From contig JACQEY010000055.1 in the NCBI GenBank assembly GCA_016200355.1, forward strand, positions 1 to 40,333: a stretch of DNA of 40,333 nucleotides, read 5' to 3'. This DNA comes from Nitrospirota bacterium. GTDB taxonomy: Bacteria; Nitrospirota; Nitrospiria; Nitrospirales; Nitrospiraceae. The stretch's first letter is position 1, and each line of letters begins with the position of its first letter. Shown here piece by piece: positions 17,321 through 26,160 of the stretch. The translations under genes and the position numbers were made by a program. The notes below the pieces were generated by a model. The model was not told the DNA's origin and ran no database searches. It saw nothing but the letters and a program-made list of their open reading frames with translations.

Positions 17321-18483
17321 CCAGTCACCTTTTCCGCCGTGCGGCTAGTACCGTTTCTCTGTTTGGCCCAGCTTTGGCTGCTCCATCGTAGGAGCGTCTC
17401 CGAGATGTGTGCGACATCTTCATCCCGCAGCTCTGGATAACAGGGCAATGTCATCAGGTGTTCATAGAGCGCTTCGGTAATAGGGAGCGCCCGACTGCCA
17501 CGAATTCTTCCGGCATAGGCCGGCTGCTGGTGCACGGCGAGCGGGTAATGGCGACCGGTCGTAATCCCGGCGCCATTGAGGAATCGCTCAAATGCTGGAC
17601 GGTCGGTACATTCAACGACATAGAGATGCATCGCATGCTCTGTTCCTTCGATCGTGGCAGGAGCCACAAGGGTGGAATTTCGCAGGGCCTCCGTGTAGGC
17701 AGCGGCGACGAGGCGACGACGACTATTATTGCAGTCGAGGTACGGGAGTTTTACCCGTAGGATGGCGGCTTGGAGTTCATCGAGTCGTGAATTTCTGCCG
17801 GGCGTGAGGCTGACGTAGCGCTCGCGCCATCCATACTCCCGCAGCATCCTGACCGAGTCTGCCAGAACCGGATCGCTCGTGACGACCGCTCCAGCATCTC
17901 CGAGCGCGCCAAGATTCTTCGTGGGATAAAAGCTGAATGCGGCGGCATCGCCAAATGTGCCTACATATTGTCCGCCCACTGTCGCCCCATGGGCCTGCGC
18001 ACAATCTTCAACAACCTTGAGACCGTGCTTCTTCGCCACTGCCATGATGGTCCCCATCGGAGCCGGCTGGCCATAGATGTGCACAGGGACGATGGCCCGG
18101 GTGTTCTTCGAGATGAGTCCGGGCAAATGGGCGGGATTCATGCAGCGAGAGCGCGGGTCGATATCGGCAAAGACTGGGACGGCGCCGATCTGCTCAATAG
18201 CGGCAACGGTCGCCACGGCCGTGTGGGACACGGTGATCACTTCCTCTCCCGCTTTCACACCAACAGCCCACAGCGCCAACGCAAGGGCGTCGGTCCCATT
18301 CCCGACTCCGATGCAGTGCGGAGCGCCAAGAAAGGCAGCCCACTCCCGCTCAAAGGCCTTGACCTCATTGCCGAGGATGTACCGCCCGCTTGTCAGGACT
18401 CGATCAAGGGCCGATCGCACGGACGCCTCGCAGAGTCGCATCTGCGTCCCAGGATCAGCGAGAGGGATGGGTTCACGCTGCAT
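17317..18483 (-). CDS. DegT/DnrJ/EryC1/StrS sugar aminotransferase
   Basis: 388 aa from the ATG at 18483. I chose this start because AGGA lies 5 nt upstream and the family's IPLADP motif begins at once; an ATG two codons earlier and a longer open frame also exist. PLP enzyme signatures: [13 protein letters not shown] (59-71), [11 protein letters not shown] with D160, and [17 protein letters not shown] with the Schiff-base lysine K189. These enzymes transfer an amino group to a keto-sugar nucleotide. With the epimerase/dehydratase-like gene just upstream (11-nt overlap), the pair probably makes an activated amino sugar used by the glycosyltransferases downstream. Confidence 0.92.
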   Translation of the reverse strand: MQREPIPLADPGTQMRLCEASVRSALDRVLTSGRYILGNEVKAFEREWAAFLGAPHCIGVGNGTDALALALWAVGVKAGEEVITVSHTAVATVAAIEQIGAVPVFADIDPRSRCMNPAHLPGLISKNTRAIVPVHIYGQPAPMGTIMAVAKKHGLKVVEDCAQAHGATVGGQYVGTFGDAAAFSFYPTKNLGALGDAGAVVTSDPVLADSVRMLREYGWRERYVSLTPGRNSRLDELQAAILRVKLPYLDCNNSRRRLVAAAYTEALRNSTLVAPATIEGTEHAMHLYVVECTDRPAFERFLNGAGITTGRHYPLAVHQQPAYAGRIRGSRALPITEALYEHLMTLPCYPELRDEDVAHISETLLRWSSQSWAKQRNGTSRTAEKVTG

Positions 18484-19477
18484 GGGCATCCTGCCAGTAG
18501 TGCATGGAGTACCGTCCGTAAAAAGCGAGTGTGTGCTCCAGCCCTGCACAAAACGACGTTTTCGGCTGCCAACCAAGCCGCGATTGAATCTTGTGATAGT
18601 TCGCGTAGTAATTGCCGATGTCGATGACTTGGCGCTCGGATGGAAAATGAATCAGCTCGTAGGAGCCCTTACCGTATATCTTAATGAGTAGTTTGGCCGT
18701 CTCCTCCAGGCTGAGGGGATCGCCGTCTCCCAGATTGAACACCGCGCCATTGGCCTCGTCTGTCGAGGCGACCAGGAGCAGTGCGTCAACAACATCTTCA
18801 ACATAGTTGAAGTCTCGAACTTGCTTCCCATCCCCATACACCAAGATGGGCTGGCCCTCGATGAGCCGGCGGATCCAGACACCAAGAAATGTTTGGCGAG
18901 CGTCTTTGACTCGCATCCGAGGCCCATAGGTGTTGGTCAGGCGAAGGACTGCGGTTCGAATCCCGTACACCCGGCAATAGAGAAGGTGGTACATCTCCCC
19001 TGCCATTTTGTTGATGCCGTTGACATCGACCGGCTGAATGGGGTGCAGTTCATCTACCGGCAAATACTGGGGGCGTCCGTAAATCTGCCTGGTGCTGGCA
19101 AACACGACTTTGATATGTGGGTTGTGGCGCCGGCAACCTTCGAGGATGGACAGCTGTGCACGGGCATTAATCTCGAGATCAGGTTGTGGGTTCTCCATGG
19201 AGTCCACATGACTCGTTTGTCCCGCAAGGTTGAACAGGTAATCGCAACCCTGAAGCAGATATTTCATCGAATGCTCGTCCCGCACGTCGGAGATGTTGAC
19301 CCGTACTTGATGTCGAATCTCTCGAATGTTCCACAGGTTGCCACCATACTCCGGAATCATGCTGTCTACCAGCGTGACCTCCGCACCCATGGACACAAGC
19401 CGATGTGCCAGGTTGGAGCCGATAAACCCCATCCCGCCCGTAATCAAGACCTTGGCCGAGCGAAACCCTTCATTCAT
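18473..19477 (-). CDS. NAD-dependent epimerase/dehydratase (extended SDR)
   Basis: 334 aa from the ATG at 19477, which places the Rossmann motif at the right distance and overlaps the upstream stop by 8 nt; the frame is open for 42 more codons upstream inside the preceding gene. Signatures: [15 protein letters not shown] (10-24), [37 protein letters not shown]. The catalytic YxxxK is replaced: the lysine is present (K157) but the tyrosine position reads Asn153 in [12 protein letters not shown]. As I recall, this VNGINK form is a recurrent subfamily, so it is probably not a random loss. The expected product is a modified sugar nucleotide passed to the adjacent aminotransferase. Confidence 0.88.
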   Translation of the reverse strand: MNEGFRSAKVLITGGMGFIGSNLAHRLVSMGAEVTLVDSMIPEYGGNLWNIREIRHQVRVNISDVRDEHSMKYLLQGCDYLFNLAGQTSHVDSMENPQPDLEINARAQLSILEGCRRHNPHIKVVFASTRQIYGRPQYLPVDELHPIQPVDVNGINKMAGEMYHLLYCRVYGIRTAVLRLTNTYGPRMRVKDARQTFLGVWIRRLIEGQPILVYGDGKQVRDFNYVEDVVDALLLVASTDEANGAVFNLGDGDPLSLEETAKLLIKIYGKGSYELIHFPSERQVIDIGNYYANYHKIQSRLGWQPKTSFCAGLEHTLAFYGRYSMHYWQDAHAA

Positions 19478-22262
19478 GACTGCCAGCCTTTCGAAAGACA
19501 TAGGTTGCTTCAAATTCATCTCGCTCGGGGTGGCTGTCGTATTCCAATCGCTGGACCAGCTCCAGATTTTGATCGCGGCACAGGCTGAGGATCTCCGACT
19601 CATTCAATCGCAGTTCATGGGTTTCAATCCCATACGCAAATTTCTTGAAATGGCTTGTGGGATGCGCCCGACAGACGGGCGTTCGGTGCAGCACAACAAT
19701 CTGAGAAGAAACACGCGCCGCTTCCTGAATATGCTGCGGATAGTCGACGACGTGCAGGAGCACACAAGAAGAGATGGCAATGAGGAAGCTGTGATCGGGG
19801 AATGTGAGCGCCGCTCCATTCCCCACATGGAAACTCGCTCGTGGGTAATACTGTTGTGCCAACGCCACCATCGCGGGCGAGAAATCAACTCCAACATACG
19901 ATAACCTGGTATTGAGGAGATACTCCAGGGCTTCGTAGTAGTAGCCGCTCGCGCAACCGATTTCGAGCACACAACAGTCTGGAGCGATGAAGGGTCTCAT
20001 GGCGTCGGCCAAGACCCGATAGACAATGGGTGGGCGCCCTTGATACAGCGCGGCGAGCTCTTGCTGCACCAGCGCGCGCTGCTTGAGAGGAATCGCCGGT
20101 GATTGCCAGGATGTGGCCAAGGCTGTCGTGACGTCATTCGGCTGAATCGCTTCCTTGCCATACGACACATGTACAAGGTCAGGATCGGGAAGGCGATGAT
20201 GTCCTTGTCTCTCCTCCAGATGCCGGCTCAGAATCTCCGCTGTCTGGGCCATGCGTTTTGCATAGGTGTGGTCGCGGAATGTTCGGGCCTGTCCTCTCTC
20301 AGCAATCCGGCGCGCTTCCTCCGGATGAGCGAGGTAGTAGCGCACCAACTCCGCGCACTCCTCCAGCGAGCGGTACGCGATGACCTCTTCCCCGACAGTA
20401 AACAGATTGTCGAGATTGTCCTTGTGGTCTGTCACCAGCAACGCGCCACACCCAGTGGCTTCGAAGAGCCGCATGTTATTGGCATAGGTCTGCGCGACAT
20501 CAATGTGATGATTGATGGTGATCCGGGACCGACGAAGAGTGGAGAACATATCGCGCCCCCAGACTTCGCCGTGCAGCCGCGTCTCTTTGACACCGGAGGC
20601 ACGCAGAGAATCGACTCCGTATCCCCAACATTCAAGCGGAACGAGTTCGGCGAGCGAGGCCATAAATAGCCGTCGTTCCTTATGTGCGGGAGAGAGCCCG
20701 CCCACGAACGTGACGGCGTGTGAACGCTCCACTGGCGCGAGTGTCTGAGCAATACGTGGCTCAAAGGCCAGCGGCTGGTAGTAGGCCGTGATCCCCTGTT
20801 TTCGTAACTCTTCAACGAAATGAGGAAATGAAGAAAAGATAATGTCGAGCCCCTTCAGATCCGCATCGACGGGAACGGGGGATGCGATTTGCCCGACGAT
20901 GACCGTCACATGTGGACGGATGCGCGCAAGAAACTCTTTCGTGGCGAGTCCCAAGTCCTGAAGGTAGAGGACCTCAGGACGTTGCCGCCGAACCTGTTCG
21001 ATCGCGATATCCAGCAGCTGTCCTTGGCCACGGTAATCTTGTTCTCTCGCCCAGGCTTCCTGAAGAGGGGTGCAATTCACAATCACGTCTTCGGCCTGCC
21101 ATCCTGCCAGCGTCATCCCAAACGAGTAAAAGTCGCTGTCGCCGAAGCAGGCTTGTTGGAGTGCGAGCCGTTGCGCCTCATACGACTGCGATGCTCGCCC
21201 AGACATCACACGGTAGTGGTGTGTCAGAAAGCCTGGATAATAGGTATTGAGAAAGAGGCAGCTTGGCCCGCCGTCACGCGATGCTGCCGAAATTACCTGG
21301 GCCTTCTCTGACACGCCACTCGGTGCGACGCGCTCGCATGTGAATGGGGTGTACGCAAGCAATGCCGGCGGCGGCAGTTCGCGTGTGTGGTGATTCTGTC
21401 CTTGCTCAGATGGTTCGAGCAGCTGGCGCAGAGTGCCAACCGCAGGTTCGTGGGCCAACAACTCGCGCGAATTGAGCCGTGCGGTCAGGAGTCCCTTCCC
21501 CAACCAGAGCACGCCGCAATCCTTCACGTAGCCGAGTCGGTCCCACCAATCCGCGATGGAGAGTTCACTGTCCCGCAAGGCGTCGTCCATGTAAATCCAC
21601 GCATGATCGGACAGAAAATTCCTGACAAGTGGTATCGTTCCAAAACGACCTCCATGGTCCGCTGCTGGACCGTCGACGATCACGAGATCGGGTCTGCTTT
21701 GCCCGAAGAATCCGTGAAGATCCTGATCGTGTAATTGATAGCATTCTGTCCGCATATGTTGGATGACTTGGGATATCAACGGGGCCGTCATGAACCGTAC
21801 GCTCTCGTGCAGGCCATGGAATCGGAGGCGGGATTCGATCTGCTGCACATAGTGCGGAGACTGATCCACACTGAAAATATGCGGGGTCTTCGAGCCGCCG
21901 TGTAGTCGCCGCATCATGCAAGCCAAGGCCAGCGTACTGGCGCCGCTGCCGAACTCGAGAATGGTGTGCGGACGCATGCGCTCAATCTTGTTCAGCAGAA
22001 ATTCGATGGTGGCCAGGGTCATCGACCATTCGCCCAAAGGAAGGCCTTCCAGAACTGCTGCGATTTCTGGGCGAGAGGTTGACGGATATGTGTGGGGCAT
22101 GACTGCAGGCAGTGCAAGAGGATCTGCGCCAGGAGTACAGGCCGCCGCTCGCCTCCACAGCGCCAGGCAGGTAGCCAGTGGCATCGGGATATCTTGAAAG
22201 GACGCTCGTGCCGAATTGAGCAGAGCGCCTACGTCAGTTGACACGTCGATAGCCTGTGGCAC
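19470..22262 (-). CDS. Methyltransferase / CgeB-like glycosyltransferase / methyltransferase fusion
   Basis: 930 aa, three parts. Residues about 80-270 are a class I SAM methyltransferase (TILEFGSGASTLAL, HIFSVDQSPHY, PDLVIVDGPAAD). About 330-670 are a CgeB-like GT-B region (SCLFLNTYYPGFL, AVTFVGGLSPAHKERRLFM, MRLFEATGCGALLVTD, TYAKRMAQTAEILSRHLE). About 740-905 are a second class I methyltransferase (VLEIGCASGYYYEALEYL at 765, VGVDFSPAMVALA). The start is a GTG with AAGGAGG 4 nt upstream. It is the first gene of the coupled block. Two different methyltransferases flanking a glycosyltransferase suggest the sugar is transferred and methylated by one polypeptide. Confidence 0.85.
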   Translation of the reverse strand: MPQAIDVSTDVGALLNSARASFQDIPMPLATCLALWRRAAACTPGADPLALPAVMPHTYPSTSRPEIAAVLEGLPLGEWSMTLATIEFLLNKIERMRPHTILEFGSGASTLALACMMRRLHGGSKTPHIFSVDQSPHYVQQIESRLRFHGLHESVRFMTAPLISQVIQHMRTECYQLHDQDLHGFFGQSRPDLVIVDGPAADHGGRFGTIPLVRNFLSDHAWIYMDDALRDSELSIADWWDRLGYVKDCGVLWLGKGLLTARLNSRELLAHEPAVGTLRQLLEPSEQGQNHHTRELPPPALLAYTPFTCERVAPSGVSEKAQVISAASRDGGPSCLFLNTYYPGFLTHHYRVMSGRASQSYEAQRLALQQACFGDSDFYSFGMTLAGWQAEDVIVNCTPLQEAWAREQDYRGQGQLLDIAIEQVRRQRPEVLYLQDLGLATKEFLARIRPHVTVIVGQIASPVPVDADLKGLDIIFSSFPHFVEELRKQGITAYYQPLAFEPRIAQTLAPVERSHAVTFVGGLSPAHKERRLFMASLAELVPLECWGYGVDSLRASGVKETRLHGEVWGRDMFSTLRRSRITINHHIDVAQTYANNMRLFEATGCGALLVTDHKDNLDNLFTVGEEVIAYRSLEECAELVRYYLAHPEEARRIAERGQARTFRDHTYAKRMAQTAEILSRHLEERQGHHRLPDPDLVHVSYGKEAIQPNDVTTALATSWQSPAIPLKQRALVQQELAALYQGRPPIVYRVLADAMRPFIAPDCCVLEIGCASGYYYEALEYLLNTRLSYVGVDFSPAMVALAQQYYPRASFHVGNGAALTFPDHSFLIAISSCVLLHVVDYPQHIQEAARVSSQIVVLHRTPVCRAHPTSHFKKFAYGIETHELRLNESEILSLCRDQNLELVQRLEYDSHPERDEFEATYVFRKAGSHE

Positions 22263-22580
22263 CGACCCTCCTTCTTAGCAGCTGAATGCCTGTCGCGCAC
22301 TACACGACAGGGAATTCGTCTGCTGAGCGTTGCGCTCGCTCTCAAGCAATTGCTGCCGATGCGGGATGTCCGATTGGAAACCTAGCAAGGCCTGCGCCAC
22401 TCCTAGCAGGATAGCCACACCAGACACGCGAGACTGGCGGGAAAGGCTAGACACGCGAAATCAGGGGCGCGTCGCACGCTTGAGAGGCCGACGGCGTTTT
22501 TCAGCATCCTGATAAACGCCTTGCAGCCTGTATGAGAGAGACTCAGCCAGGCAAGAACTGCCTAGCACCCGGTAAATCCG
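22263..22580. other. 318-nt noncoding gap with hairpin, possible degenerate dispersed element
   Basis: No credible gene. It holds a near-perfect hairpin at 22493-22520 (GGCGTTT-T-TCAG, loop CATC, CTGA-T-AAACGCC) and a smaller one near 22290-22310 (CTGTCG...CGACAG). CCTAGCA words repeat at 22380-22406. The 12-mer TTCAGCATCCTG of the hairpin recurs at 35829-35840, beside the flgN stop. This gap borders the glycosylation block on the side opposite repeat copy 3 and must hold the promoter of the block, which I could not identify. Confidence 0.5.
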
Positions 22581-23315
22581 TCATGGTTCTGACGTCGGCG
22601 TCAAGAATCCCCAATCGCTTTGCCGCTGCATCACGGCATACTCAATGGCCTTCTGAACACTCCCGCCCCACCCGCGGTATTCGATGATTTCTTTTCCGTT
22701 AAAGCGGAACTCAACGCCAAGTGCGAGAGCCCCGTCACATTCGGCAATATTCTTGATCGTGCCGGCGAGATGCGTGACGTGCCCGATCCCGATCAGTTCG
22801 AATTCTAAATAGACCGTGGCGCCCATCACCACGTCGGCCCTCGAACTTTGTAGGATGATGCGGCATCCTGACAGGCTGAGGTCCTGCAAGAGACCGCCAA
22901 TGGGAGTAGCCCCATTCGACAGGGCTAACGTCGCGCCTCCATGGGTATCCTGCATCAGGAGCAACGGTTCATTGCTAGCGACACGCGCATCCTTACGAAG
23001 ATGGATTTCCTCGGTCTTCCGAGGAAATGCAAGATAGAGAAGAGGAAGCGGTGACATCTGTGCCATGCAGACTTCGCTTGGGTAGGCGACGAGCTTGCCT
23101 GCCACCATCGAGCGGACAAGACAAGGAGTTCCCGTTTCGCACGGAACCGCTTGCCCGAAATGAAACGGCCATTCGCAAATCAGCCAGACCCGCTCTTTCC
23201 AACCCAGTAATGTGGACCCGCAGTTGACTTTGTCTTGACCGGATCCGATGACCAGCTGGAGCGGCAATCCGACCTTGAGAATCGACGAATGTGCGGGGGC
23301 ATGCTCTGGTTCCAT
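22581..23315 (-). CDS. YcgR-like flagellar brake protein (PilZN-PilZ)
   Basis: 244 aa, soluble. Residues 10-100 form a beta-rich N-terminal domain as in YcgR (ILKVGLPLQLVIG, LLGWKERVWLICEWP). The PilZ domain (about 104-235) has both c-di-GMP motifs intact: R107-KDA-R111 (RxxxR) and D145-LSLSG (DxSxxG), then VYLEFELIG and VEFRFNGKEI. By family, c-di-GMP-loaded YcgR contacts the flagellar motor or stator and slows it. Its ATG overlaps the stop of the HD-GYP gene by one base (TGATG), so brake and phosphodiesterase are made together, giving a local circuit that lowers and reads the same messenger. Confidence 0.88.
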   Translation of the reverse strand: MEPEHAPAHSSILKVGLPLQLVIGSGQDKVNCGSTLLGWKERVWLICEWPFHFGQAVPCETGTPCLVRSMVAGKLVAYPSEVCMAQMSPLPLLYLAFPRKTEEIHLRKDARVASNEPLLLMQDTHGGATLALSNGATPIGGLLQDLSLSGCRIILQSSRADVVMGATVYLEFELIGIGHVTHLAGTIKNIAECDGALALGVEFRFNGKEIIEYRGWGGSVQKAIEYAVMQRQSDWGFLTPTSEP

Positions 23316-24541
23316 CAGGCAGCTTCTTTGTCAAGATAGGTTCGAGGATTGATCCCCAAGACGGACGGATCGAGGATCGATACGATCGTCTGCTCTGGCT
23401 CGCAAAACTGCGTTGCGAGGTCAAAGTCGACAGGAGTGGATCGCCGGTGCCCGGTTTCATCCGTGACCAGCACGACCAGGGGCCGTATTGGAGCCTGGTG
23501 ATTGAATTGCTTGACGATCGCCGTCTCCCCCGTACTGAGCGAGACACATGAACCGACTGGATAGACCCCCACGACCTGTACGAACTGCTGGACCAGCGTC
23601 CCGTCTACATGGCCTTGAGTTCCCAATTGATAGAGAAACTGAAGTGTATCGTGGGGTGTTTTACCTTTGTGATAACAACGGTCGCTCGTCACGGCATCAT
23701 AGATATCCACAACGGCGGCAATGAGGCCGAACTGACTGAGGTCTATTTTCGATCGATGATGGGGATATCCCGTCCCGTCAACGCGCTCATGATGCTCTAA
23801 TGTGGGCTTCAGAAACATATCGGTGAGACCGGTGGTGCTTGACAGTATCTCTGCGCCGCGCAAGACGTGTTGCTTCATGATCTCGAATTCATGGGCCTCA
23901 TAGCGCCCAGGCTTGTTCAGAATCTCAATCGGGATCAGCGTTTTCCCGATATCGTGCAATAGCATCCCGGTTCCAAGCTGAAGCAACGGCACCCGCTCAT
24001 AGCCGAGATGTTTTCCGACCGATAGAGCCAAGGCGGACGTATTAACGGAGTGGAAAAAGGTGTATTCGTCGAAGTTTTTGAGACGTGTCAGACTGGTAAG
24101 CGCATCAGGACTGCGCAGAATGCTGTCAGCCATGTTCTCGACCACTTCACTGACCGCCTCCATGTTCAACGCGCGGCCCATCCGGACGTCTTCCATGGCG
24201 CGTTGGACGACCAATTTTGCGGCTGTGTAGACTTGTTTTGCTGCCGGCAGCTCTTCGGCAAACGGAATGGCCACCGGTTCGAGCTCAGGGGTTGAAGATA
24301 TCGGTTGAGAAGTTTCAGCCTCCGCTGGCATAGCCGGCGCGTACCCGTCGGAATTCTGGCAGGCGTCGTCAGCATCGACTTCGAGCTGTTGGACACCGCT
24401 CGCATGCAGTTGCGCGATTTGCACTGAAGACGTAATCGTGAATCGGTGCCGCAAAAACGGCGTAGCCAGCCAGGAACGATCGAGCTTCTCGACCTTCATG
24501 CCGATTTTCAGCTGATCAATGGAAATTCGCTTGCGCATCAT
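23315..24541 (-). CDS. HD-GYP c-di-GMP phosphodiesterase with DUF3391
   Basis: 408 aa. An N-terminal DUF3391 domain (RISIDQLKIGMKVEKLDRSW, 5-60) and a linker precede the HD-GYP domain (about 150-345). Metal and catalytic residues are all visible: H164, HD at 196-197 in LLHDIGK, H225, HH at 250-251, D279, and HHERVDGTGYP (250-260). It should hydrolyse c-di-GMP. A further region follows (VGVYPVGSCVSLSTGETAIV). It has its own FliA-like promoter (24608-24634), so it is expected late in flagellar assembly, and is coupled to the YcgR-like gene. A paralogue with a degenerate HD-GYP motif is transcribed divergently. Confidence 0.95.
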   Translation of the reverse strand: MMRKRISIDQLKIGMKVEKLDRSWLATPFLRHRFTITSSVQIAQLHASGVQQLEVDADDACQNSDGYAPAMPAEAETSQPISSTPELEPVAIPFAEELPAAKQVYTAAKLVVQRAMEDVRMGRALNMEAVSEVVENMADSILRSPDALTSLTRLKNFDEYTFFHSVNTSALALSVGKHLGYERVPLLQLGTGMLLHDIGKTLIPIEILNKPGRYEAHEFEIMKQHVLRGAEILSSTTGLTDMFLKPTLEHHERVDGTGYPHHRSKIDLSQFGLIAAVVDIYDAVTSDRCYHKGKTPHDTLQFLYQLGTQGHVDGTLVQQFVQVVGVYPVGSCVSLSTGETAIVKQFNHQAPIRPLVVLVTDETGHRRSTPVDFDLATQFCEPEQTIVSILDPSVLGINPRTYLDKEAA

Positions 24542-24607
24542 CCTCCGAAAACCATGAGCCAGTGACGACCTCGATACTCATCGAACACCAATATGCCCTG
24601 ATGGACT

Positions 24608-24634
24608 CTATCGGCCTCTAAGGGAGAATCTTGA
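24608..24634 (-). promoter_or_regulatory. Putative FliA promoter of the HD-GYP / YcgR-like pair
   Basis: Minus strand: TCAAGATT (24634-24627), 11-nt spacer, GCCGATAG (24615-24608), about 67 nt upstream of the ATG. The spacing equals the classical FliA spacing. Confidence 0.75.
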
Positions 24635-24702
24635 GGGAAGATGTATGGCCGGCGTACCGAAAGCCGATACAACACATTGGGTCGGAGTTTCATTCGCTTG
24701 TG

Positions 24703-24730
24703 TCAAGTTCAGCTCGATTTTTCCCGATAG
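24703..24730 (+). promoter_or_regulatory. Putative FliA promoter of the degenerate HD-GYP / kinase genes
   Basis: Plus strand: TCAAGTTC (24703-24710), 12-nt spacer, CCCGATAG (24723-24730), 140 nt upstream of the ATG. It would place the large repeat hairpin (24753-24852) inside the mRNA leader. Confidence 0.6.
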
Positions 24731-24752
24731 AAGAGGACAGGTGAGACTGGCG

Positions 24753-24852
24753 AAGAAGTGCTGAGCGCTGAGTAAGTTTCGGACAACTCAGAACTTCCTA
24801 GCTCAGAGCTCAGAACTCAGCACTTCCCAGCAACTCAGCACTCAGCACTTCG
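24753..24852. repeat. Nested-palindrome heptamer repeat, ACTCAGC type
   Basis: The left arm CGAAGAAGTGCTGAGCGCTG pairs with the right arm ACTCAGCACTCAGCACTTCG, whose reverse complement is CGAAGTGCTGAGTGCTGAGT. Between them are further ACTCAGA and CTCAGAG words. The 7-nt unit ACTCAGC is repeated in tandem on the right. It ends 18 nt before the start of the downstream gene. The whole divergent gap 24542-24870 holds this repeat and two FliA-like promoters, and no gene. Confidence 0.85.
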
Positions 24853-24870
24853 ATGGCCTAGGCATTGTAG

Positions 24871-26148
24871 ATGAGACTTGTGAAAACGATCACAATCGAT
24901 CAACTCAAACCGGGGATGTTCATCGTTGGAATGGACCAAGCGTGGTTTCGAACTCCCTTTCTCCTTCATAAACGCCTCATCCGACATACAAAAGACATCG
25001 AACTCCTCCGACAGCATGGGATCAGAGAAGTGAAGATCGATCCCGGTCGTGGCCTCGATGTGGAGCCGGTTCCGTCAGGAGACCCGTCTCCGTCGTCGAA
25101 CGCACAGGACACAGCCACCCCCCCCCAACCGAGTCATGTGGCGCAACCGGCCTCGGCAGAACAGATTCCCCTGCCTATCTCCAGTGTAGAAATGAACGCA
25201 GCACAACCGTTGCCACCTGTCAGGCAGGAAACTGCGCCGAGGTCGTCGAACGCTCAAGACACAGCCGCCCACTCCCAACCGAGCCATGTGGCACAACTGG
25301 CCTCGACTGAACAGATTTCGCTGCCTGTCTCCAGCGTAGAAATGAACGCAGTACAATCGTTGCCATCCATGAGTCAGGAAACTGCGCCGAGATCATCGAA
25401 CACGCGGGAACAGGCCGCGGCCGCCCAAGAGACCTACAGAGAAGCGACCTCTTCGATGGAACGTATGTTTGAAGAGTTAGAAGCGGGAATCGTCCCTCGA
25501 CAGGATACGTTGCAAATAGTCGTCGGGAATGTACTCTCGCGTGTGCTGGACGATGACGCCTCCATGCTCAGTCTTCTCTCTCTCCAAAAAATGAAACGGT
25601 TCGACCGCACATTGGCCTCGCATGCACTTGATGTCTGTACCCTCTCGCTCATTGTGGCGCAGAACTTTGGGGTTGCGGAGGGAGACCTGGAAGCGCTCGG
25701 CGCCGGGGCCTTGCTGCACGACATCGGCTATGTCCGGTTGCCGCGGAATCTGTACCGGAGAAACCACGATCTTACGGAGCAAGAGCGCACGCTGATGCAG
25801 CAGCATTCTGCGCTGGGATTGGCGATCTTACGGGAGGCACAAGAGGACCGGGACGCCGTCGTGCGGATTGTTGCGGAACATCATGAGTATCTCAATGGGA
25901 ATGGGTTCCCGCACAAACTTGCGGGAGACTCCCTCTCGGTCTTGGCCCAGCTGGTCGGCCTGGTAGACGCCTATGACGGCATGGTGAGTCGCCATGGAGG
26001 CCGTCCTGCGATGCAGCCGCACGATGCCATTCGACAATTGTTCCGGCTTGGAGATATGGGACAGTTCGCAAAGGATTTGATCCGAGCCATGATCGGCAGT
26101 CTTGGCGTCTATCCGATCGGCAGCCTAGTCCTGTTGAACACGGCGTAG
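24871..26148 (+). CDS. Degenerate HD-GYP domain protein with DUF3391
   Basis: 425 aa. DUF3391 (TITIDQLKPGMFIVGMDQAW, 6-60) is followed by a low-complexity linker containing a 50-residue tandem duplication (75-174), then an HD-GYP-type domain (about 205-400). Likely metal ligands remain: H252, H284-D285, H313, H338-H339, D367. The signature is altered: LLHDIGY instead of HDIGK, and HHEYLNGNGFP (338-348) instead of HHExxDGxGYP. It may be a weak or non-hydrolysing c-di-GMP binder or a scaffold. It is the paralogue of the divergent intact HD-GYP gene. No clear Shine-Dalgarno is seen; the start was chosen because DUF3391 begins there. A nine-C run at 25118-25126 lies in the linker. Confidence 0.88.
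   Translation: MRLVKTITIDQLKPGMFIVGMDQAWFRTPFLLHKRLIRHTKDIELLRQHGIREVKIDPGRGLDVEPVPSGDPSPSSNAQDTATPPQPSHVAQPASAEQIPLPISSVEMNAAQPLPPVRQETAPRSSNAQDTAAHSQPSHVAQLASTEQISLPVSSVEMNAVQSLPSMSQETAPRSSNTREQAAAAQETYREATSSMERMFEELEAGIVPRQDTLQIVVGNVLSRVLDDDASMLSLLSLQKMKRFDRTLASHALDVCTLSLIVAQNFGVAEGDLEALGAGALLHDIGYVRLPRNLYRRNHDLTEQERTLMQQHSALGLAILREAQEDRDAVVRIVAEHHEYLNGNGFPHKLAGDSLSVLAQLVGLVDAYDGMVSRHGGRPAMQPHDAIRQLFRLGDMGQFAKDLIRAMIGSLGVYPIGSLVLLNTA
25093..25392 (+). repeat. In-frame tandem duplication of 150 bp
   Basis: Residues 75-124 and 125-174 of the degenerate HD-GYP protein are two copies of a 50-residue unit that starts SSNAQDTA, contains QPSHVAQ and SSVEMNA, and ends QETAPR. A third copy begins (SSNT) and stops. 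Protein identity by eye is roughly 75-80 %, so the event is not recent, or the linker evolves fast. Confidence 0.9.
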
Positions 26149-26160
26149 CAGGCGGTAGTC

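Noticed and set aside
24663-24670. GCCGATAC on the plus strand as a FliA -10
   Set aside because: No TCAAG/TAAA-like -35 at 11-12 nt upstream; the site at 24703-24730 is better.
24753-24852. CRISPR array
   Set aside because: Units are 7 nt, degenerate and inverted, without regular spacers; no cas genes nearby.
25075-25356. Antisense frame opposite the duplicated linker
   Set aside because: Arises from the duplicated GC-rich linker on the other strand; repeats of Cys/Arg-rich sequence with no start signals.
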